From Dickeya zeae NCPPB 2538 (GTDB lineage Bacteria; Pseudomonadota; Gammaproteobacteria; Enterobacterales; Enterobacteriaceae), in the NCBI RefSeq assembly GCF_000406165.1, contig NZ_CM001977.1, positions 2,714,890-2,778,889 of the forward strand: a stretch of 64,000 nt of DNA, in the 5' to 3' direction. Both the position numbers and the translations under genes were made by a program. The notes under the pieces are model-generated. The model ran no database searches and was not told the DNA's origin. It saw only the letters and a list, made by a program, of their open reading frames with translations. Below are positions 60,431 to 64,000 of this stretch, one piece after another. Positions within the stretch are counted from its first letter, which is position 1. Each line of letters opens with the position of its first letter.

Positions 60431-62150
60431 TTCATCCAACGCGACCAACGCTGAAAATCTGGGCGCGAATTATGTCGCTCATGTCAGACAGCAATTCCCG
60501 ACGGCGATTCTGGAAGAAGAACGGCAAACCGCCAACCAATTGACGATCACCGTCAAACTGCATCAGTTGCCGGAAGTCGTCGAATACCTTTACTACCAGC
60601 ACGGCGGTTGGTTGTCCGTCTTGTTTGGTAACGACGAACGCACCCTCAACGGCCATTTCGCCATCTACTATGTGCTGTCGATGGAACAGGGTGAGAAGTG
60701 CTGGGTGGTAGTGAAAGCGCTGGTTAACCCGACCGTGCCGGAATTCCCCTCGGTGACACCGCGTGTGCCTGCCGCCGTGTGGGGCGAGCGTGAAGTGCGT
60801 GATATGTACGGGCTGATTCCGGTCGGCCTGCCGGATGAGCGCCGACTGGTGCTGCCGGATGACTGGCCGGACGAACTCTACCCGCTGCGTAAAGACGCCA
60901 TGGATTACCGCCAGCGCCCGGCCCCTACTCGTGATGACGAATCCTACACCTTTATTAATGAAGCCACCGGCGACAGCCGTGTCGTGCCTATCGGCCCCAT
61001 GCATATCACGTCCGATGAACCGGGGCATTTCCGGTTGTTCGTCGACGGTGAGCAAATCATTGATGCAGATTACCGCCTGTTCTACGTGCATCGCGGTATG
61101 GAAAAGCTGGCGGAAACCCGCATGGGTTACAACGAAGTCACGTTCCTGTCCGACCGGGTGTGCGGCATCTGTGGTTTCACCCACAGCGTGGCCTATACCT
61201 CGTCTATCGAGAATGCGTTAGGTGTGATAGTACCCGCCCGCGCCCACACGATCCGCAGCATTCTGCTGGAGGTGGAGCGTCTGCACAGTCACCTGCTGAA
61301 CATCGGGCTGTCCAGCCACTTTGTAGGTTTCGACACCGGCTTCATGCAGTTCTTCCGGGTGCGTGAGAAATCTATGCAAATCGCCGAAATGCTGACCGGG
61401 GCGCGTAAAACCTACGGCCTGAATCTGATTGGCGGTATTCGCCGCGACATCCTGAAAGAAGACCGGCTGAAAACCATCAAACTGATTCGTGAAATGCGCG
61501 AAGAAGTTACACAACTGACGGACATGCTGCTGGGCACTGCCAACATGACGCAACGTACCCAGGGTATCGGCGTGCTGGACCGTCAGATCGCGCGTGACTA
61601 CAGCCCGGTAGGCCCGATGATTCGCGCCAGCGGCTTCCAGCGCGATGTGCGTGTCGACCATCCGTTCTCCGGCTATCTGGACCTGCCGATGGAACTGCAT
61701 CACCTGGACGGTGGCGACGTCTACTCCCGTGTACTGGTGCGAGTACGCGAAGTGTTCACCTCGCTGGCGATGATTGAATTCGGGCTGGACAACATGCCGG
61801 AAGGGCCAATCCTCAACGAGCACATCAACTATCAACCGCATAAGTTTGCGCTGGGCTTTACCGAAGCGCCGCGCGGTGAAGACATCCACTGGAGTATGAC
61901 CGGCGATAACCAGAAGCTGTTCCGCTGGCGCTGCCGTGCCGCCACCTATGCCAACTGGCCGGTGCTGCGCTTTATGCTACGCGGCAACACCATTTCGGAT
62001 GCGCCGCTGATCATCGGCAGCCTTGACCCCTGCTACTCCTGTACCGACCGAGTCACACTGGTGGACGTCCGTAAAAAGAAAATCACCACCGTGCCGTATA
62101 AAGAGATCGAACGCTACGGGCTGGAACGTACCCGCTCGCCGCTGAAATGA
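60423..62150 (+). CDS. hyfG: Hydrogenase-4 large subunit HyfG
   Basis: 575 residues. A NuoC-like N-terminal part (about 1-170, AAVWGEREVRDMYGL) is fused to the NuoD/hydrogenase large subunit. The Ni-Fe site Cys are C247/C250 (RVCGIC) and C537/C540 (DPCYSC). Cleavage by the maturation protease is expected after R543 in CTDR, removing a 32-residue tail; that tail resembles HycE. It starts at GTG 60423, overlapping hyfF by 8 nt. Confidence 0.95.
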   Translation: MINSSNATNAENLGANYVAHVRQQFPTAILEEERQTANQLTITVKLHQLPEVVEYLYYQHGGWLSVLFGNDERTLNGHFAIYYVLSMEQGEKCWVVVKALVNPTVPEFPSVTPRVPAAVWGEREVRDMYGLIPVGLPDERRLVLPDDWPDELYPLRKDAMDYRQRPAPTRDDESYTFINEATGDSRVVPIGPMHITSDEPGHFRLFVDGEQIIDADYRLFYVHRGMEKLAETRMGYNEVTFLSDRVCGICGFTHSVAYTSSIENALGVIVPARAHTIRSILLEVERLHSHLLNIGLSSHFVGFDTGFMQFFRVREKSMQIAEMLTGARKTYGLNLIGGIRRDILKEDRLKTIKLIREMREEVTQLTDMLLGTANMTQRTQGIGVLDRQIARDYSPVGPMIRASGFQRDVRVDHPFSGYLDLPMELHHLDGGDVYSRVLVRVREVFTSLAMIEFGLDNMPEGPILNEHINYQPHKFALGFTEAPRGEDIHWSMTGDNQKLFRWRCRAATYANWPVLRFMLRGNTISDAPLIIGSLDPCYSCTDRVTLVDVRKKKITTVPYKEIERYGLERTRSPLK

Positions 62151-62160
62151 GGGAGGCCCC

Positions 62161-62730
62161 ATGATTAAATTGTTTAAAACCATCCTCAAGGCAGGCAACA
62201 GTACGGTGAAATACCCGTTCGCGCCGCTGGCGGTACCCACCGGATTTCGCGGCAAACCGGAGTATGACCCGGAGCAGTGTATCGGTTGTGCTGCTTGTAC
62301 CATGGCCTGCCCGGCGAATGCCCTGACGATGGCCAACGATCTGGACAACGGCACCCGTACCTGGCAACTGTTCCTCGGCCGCTGCATATTCTGCGGCCGT
62401 TGTGAAGAAGTGTGCCCGACCCGCGCCATCGTGTTGTCGCAAGAGTTTGAAATGGCGGTCGCCAACAAGGCCGACCTGTATCAGCGTGCCACCTTCCGTC
62501 TACTAAACTGCCATGTTTGCCAACAGCCGTTCGCCCCGCAAAAAGAAGTGGAGTACGCCATGGCGCTGCTGGCACACGCAGGGGTACCGGAAAATGAGGT
62601 GGAAGCACGCCGCCACCAGTTTGAAACCTGTCCGGACTGCAAACGCAAACAGAACATGAACCATCAGGGCAACGTGCAGCTCAGCCAGCACCTGTCCGCC
62701 CCGTCCACTCACAAGGGGAATGCACAATGA
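62161..62730 (+). CDS. hyfH: Hydrogenase-4 ferredoxin subunit HyfH
   Basis: 189 residues, NuoI/HycF-like. Two 4Fe-4S groups, CIGCAACTMACPANAL and CIFCGRCEEVCPTRAI, plus a later CHVCQQ...CPDCKRK pair that may bind another metal or cluster. It wires electrons to HyfI. GGGAGG precedes the ATG. Overlaps hyfI by 4 nt. Confidence 0.94.
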   Translation: MIKLFKTILKAGNSTVKYPFAPLAVPTGFRGKPEYDPEQCIGCAACTMACPANALTMANDLDNGTRTWQLFLGRCIFCGRCEEVCPTRAIVLSQEFEMAVANKADLYQRATFRLLNCHVCQQPFAPQKEVEYAMALLAHAGVPENEVEARRHQFETCPDCKRKQNMNHQGNVQLSQHLSAPSTHKGNAQ

Positions 62731-63515
62731 GTATGCTGCCCAATGGGGTCGACCATTACCAGACCACTCCAATTACGCTGGACGAACACGCTCAGCAGTT
62801 GAAAAAAACGCTGCTGAAAGATATTAAGCGTTCCGCCTACGTTTACCGTGTGGACTGCGGCGGCTGCAACGGTTGCGAGATAGAAATTTTCTCTGCCATT
62901 ACGCCGCTGTTCGACGCCGAACGTTTCGGTATCAAGGTGGTGGCGTCACCACGCCATGCCGATATTCTGCTGTTCACCGGTGCGGTCACCCGCGCGATGC
63001 GCACACCGGCGTTACGTGCCTATGAGTCCGCGCCGGACCCGAAAATCTGTATTTCGTACGGTGCCTGCGGTTGCGGCGGCGGCATCTTCCACGACTTGTA
63101 CTGTGTATGGGGTGGCAGCGACAAAATTGTGCCGATCGATGTGTATATCCCCGGCTGCCCGCCGACGCCTGCCGCAACGATTTACGGTTTTGCGGTCGCA
63201 CTGGGGCTGCTGGAGCAAAAACTGCACGGCAGCGACCACCAGCAGGGCGACAATGAGAAAGCCGCACTGATTCATCCGGCACTGCCGCTGGATTTACGCG
63301 TGCAGGTAGAACGGGAAGCCCGTCTGATGGCGGGGTACCGTCAGGGGCGGGAAATCAGCGATCGTTTCCTTGGCCTGCTGGAAAACCAGCCGCTGGAAGG
63401 GTTTGAGCAGCGCGTTACCGGCTGGCTTGATCAGCACAACGACCCACGGCTGAACGAAATCGCTGGCCGGTTGCTGCGCATCTACCATGCCATGTTAAAT
63501 GGGGAGATCCTGTGA
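62727..63515 (+). CDS. hyfI: Hydrogenase-4 small subunit HyfI
   Basis: 262 residues, NuoB/HycG-like. VDCGGCNGCEIEIFS, YGACGCGGGIFHD and VYIPGCPPTP hold the proximal 4Fe-4S cluster ligands. It is a little longer than E. coli HyfI (252) at its C terminus (GFEQRVTGWLDQHNDPRLNE). Overlaps both neighbours by 4 nt. Confidence 0.94.
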   Translation: MSMLPNGVDHYQTTPITLDEHAQQLKKTLLKDIKRSAYVYRVDCGGCNGCEIEIFSAITPLFDAERFGIKVVASPRHADILLFTGAVTRAMRTPALRAYESAPDPKICISYGACGCGGGIFHDLYCVWGGSDKIVPIDVYIPGCPPTPAATIYGFAVALGLLEQKLHGSDHQQGDNEKAALIHPALPLDLRVQVEREARLMAGYRQGREISDRFLGLLENQPLEGFEQRVTGWLDQHNDPRLNEIAGRLLRIYHAMLNGEIL

Positions 63516-63913
63516 TGAGCAGTGTGCGTTTCTATGCCCTGAACCGCAAATTTCTCGACAGCCGCGACAAAATACCGGAACAGGCGCAACAGGTGATGTA
63601 CTACTCGCTGGCGATTGGTCATCACGTTGGCGTCATCGACTGCCTGAAGCAGGTATTGCAGTGCCCGCTGGCGGACTTCGAAGGTTGGGTCGGCCAGTTG
63701 AGCGATGACGAAGCCCGCCGCAAAATGCTCGGCCTGTTACGCTTTGGTGAGATAACCATCGACCATACCCACACCGCCCTGCTGGGCGGTGCTTTCAGCG
63801 CGTTGGCTCAACACGACAGTCACCCGGAATGGACCGCGACATTGATGGAGTATCTCGCCGCGATGCAACGGGAACCAGCTCTTTATCTGATGGTGAAACG
63901 TATCGATGACTGA
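63512..63913 (+). CDS. hyfJ: Hydrogenase-4 accessory protein HyfJ (HycH-like)
   Basis: 133 residues of the HycH/HyfJ family: VRFYALNRKFLDSRDKIPEQAQQVMYYSLAIGHHVGVIDCL. Thought to help maturation or assembly of the large subunit; not part of the active complex. Overlaps hyfI by 4 nt and the next gene by 8 nt. Confidence 0.9.
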   Translation: MMSSVRFYALNRKFLDSRDKIPEQAQQVMYYSLAIGHHVGVIDCLKQVLQCPLADFEGWVGQLSDDEARRKMLGLLRFGEITIDHTHTALLGGAFSALAQHDSHPEWTATLMEYLAAMQREPALYLMVKRIDD

Positions 63914-64000
63914 ACATCTGCACAATGAAGCGCCACTGTATATCGAAAATATCGTGCTGGCGGTCGGCAATACCCTGATGGGGGATGATGGCGCAGGCCC
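63906..64000 (+). CDS. hycI: Hydrogenase maturation protease, HycI-like, 5' part only
   Basis: It starts at ATG 63906 inside the end of hyfJ and runs off the right edge. The visible protein (MTEHLHNEAPLYIEN..) contains VLAVGNTLMGDDGAG, the GN-x-L-x-x-DDG motif of M52 proteases that bind the Ni of the large subunit and cut its C-terminal tail. In E. coli the genes after hyfJ are hyfR and focB, and hycI lies in the hyc operon, so here the dedicated protease travels with hyf. Confidence 0.88.
   Translation, partial: MTEHLHNEAPLYIENIVLAVGNTLMGDDGAG

Noticed and set aside
1..64000. CRISPR arrays, tRNA or rRNA genes, insertion sequences, prophage genes
   Set aside because: I looked for repeat-spacer patterns, tRNA-like cloverleaves with CCA ends and transposase or integrase motifs and found none. 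The branched repeat at 11235-11370 has no tRNA features in its sequence.

Overview
The window looks like chromosomal DNA of a soft-rot enterobacterium, most probably Dickeya. The main reason is a complete achromobactin locus (acsF-fct-acsD-acsE-yhcA-acsC-acsB-acsA-cbrABCD), known from Dickeya. It sits with a full phosphonate C-P lyase locus and a hyf-type (formate hydrogenlyase-2) operon, in a GC-rich enterobacterial background whose many proteins closely match E. coli or Salmonella counterparts. The genus is an inference from content; no search was run.

Layout. 0-4 kb: the start of a fumarylacetoacetate-hydrolase gene (cut by the left edge), an MFS transporter and a ybhH-type tautomerase, divergent from a ybhD-type LysR regulator. 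4.1-6.7 kb: an MBL-fold hydrolase, then mgtC behind a leader of about 295 nt carrying two short ORFs and several competing hairpins. 6.7-24.5 kb: the achromobactin locus on the minus strand, with a Fur box just ahead of acsF and an RraA-like gene translationally coupled to cbrD. 24.9-36.7 kb: the phn locus on the minus strand, in the order phnF-G-H-I-J-K-L-M-N-P then phnC-D-E1-E2, with a Pho box ahead of phnC. 37-41 kb: a more AT-rich accessory patch (LysR regulator divergent from an SDR and a GST, a DUF3916-like protein, a small secreted protein). 41-45.3 kb: putrescine catabolism (patA, patD) and a PaiB-like gene. 45.9-51.3 kb: dcuB with an FNR-type promoter, a Gfo/Idh/MocA oxidoreductase, gltP and cbl. 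51.5-52.7 kb: an FkbM methyltransferase and hypC. 53-64 kb: hyfABCDEFGHIJ, running into a HycI-like protease gene cut by the right edge.

How the parts work together. The achromobactin genes build, export and re-import a citrate-based siderophore under iron control. The phn genes import phosphonates and break the C-P bond under phosphate control. dcuB, gltP, hypC and hyf serve anaerobic metabolism. patA and patD turn putrescine into 4-aminobutyrate. Four genes (patA, patD, hypC, hyfA) have good -24/-12 elements, so sigma-54 control is a recurring theme in the right half.

The strongest leads are the mgtC leader with its two short ORFs and mutually exclusive hairpins, the back-to-back sigma-54 promoters between hypC and hyfA with repeated TGTCG motifs, the paired sigma-54 promoters of patA and patD plus a perfect palindrome at patA, and the RraA-like gene attached to the achromobactin uptake genes.
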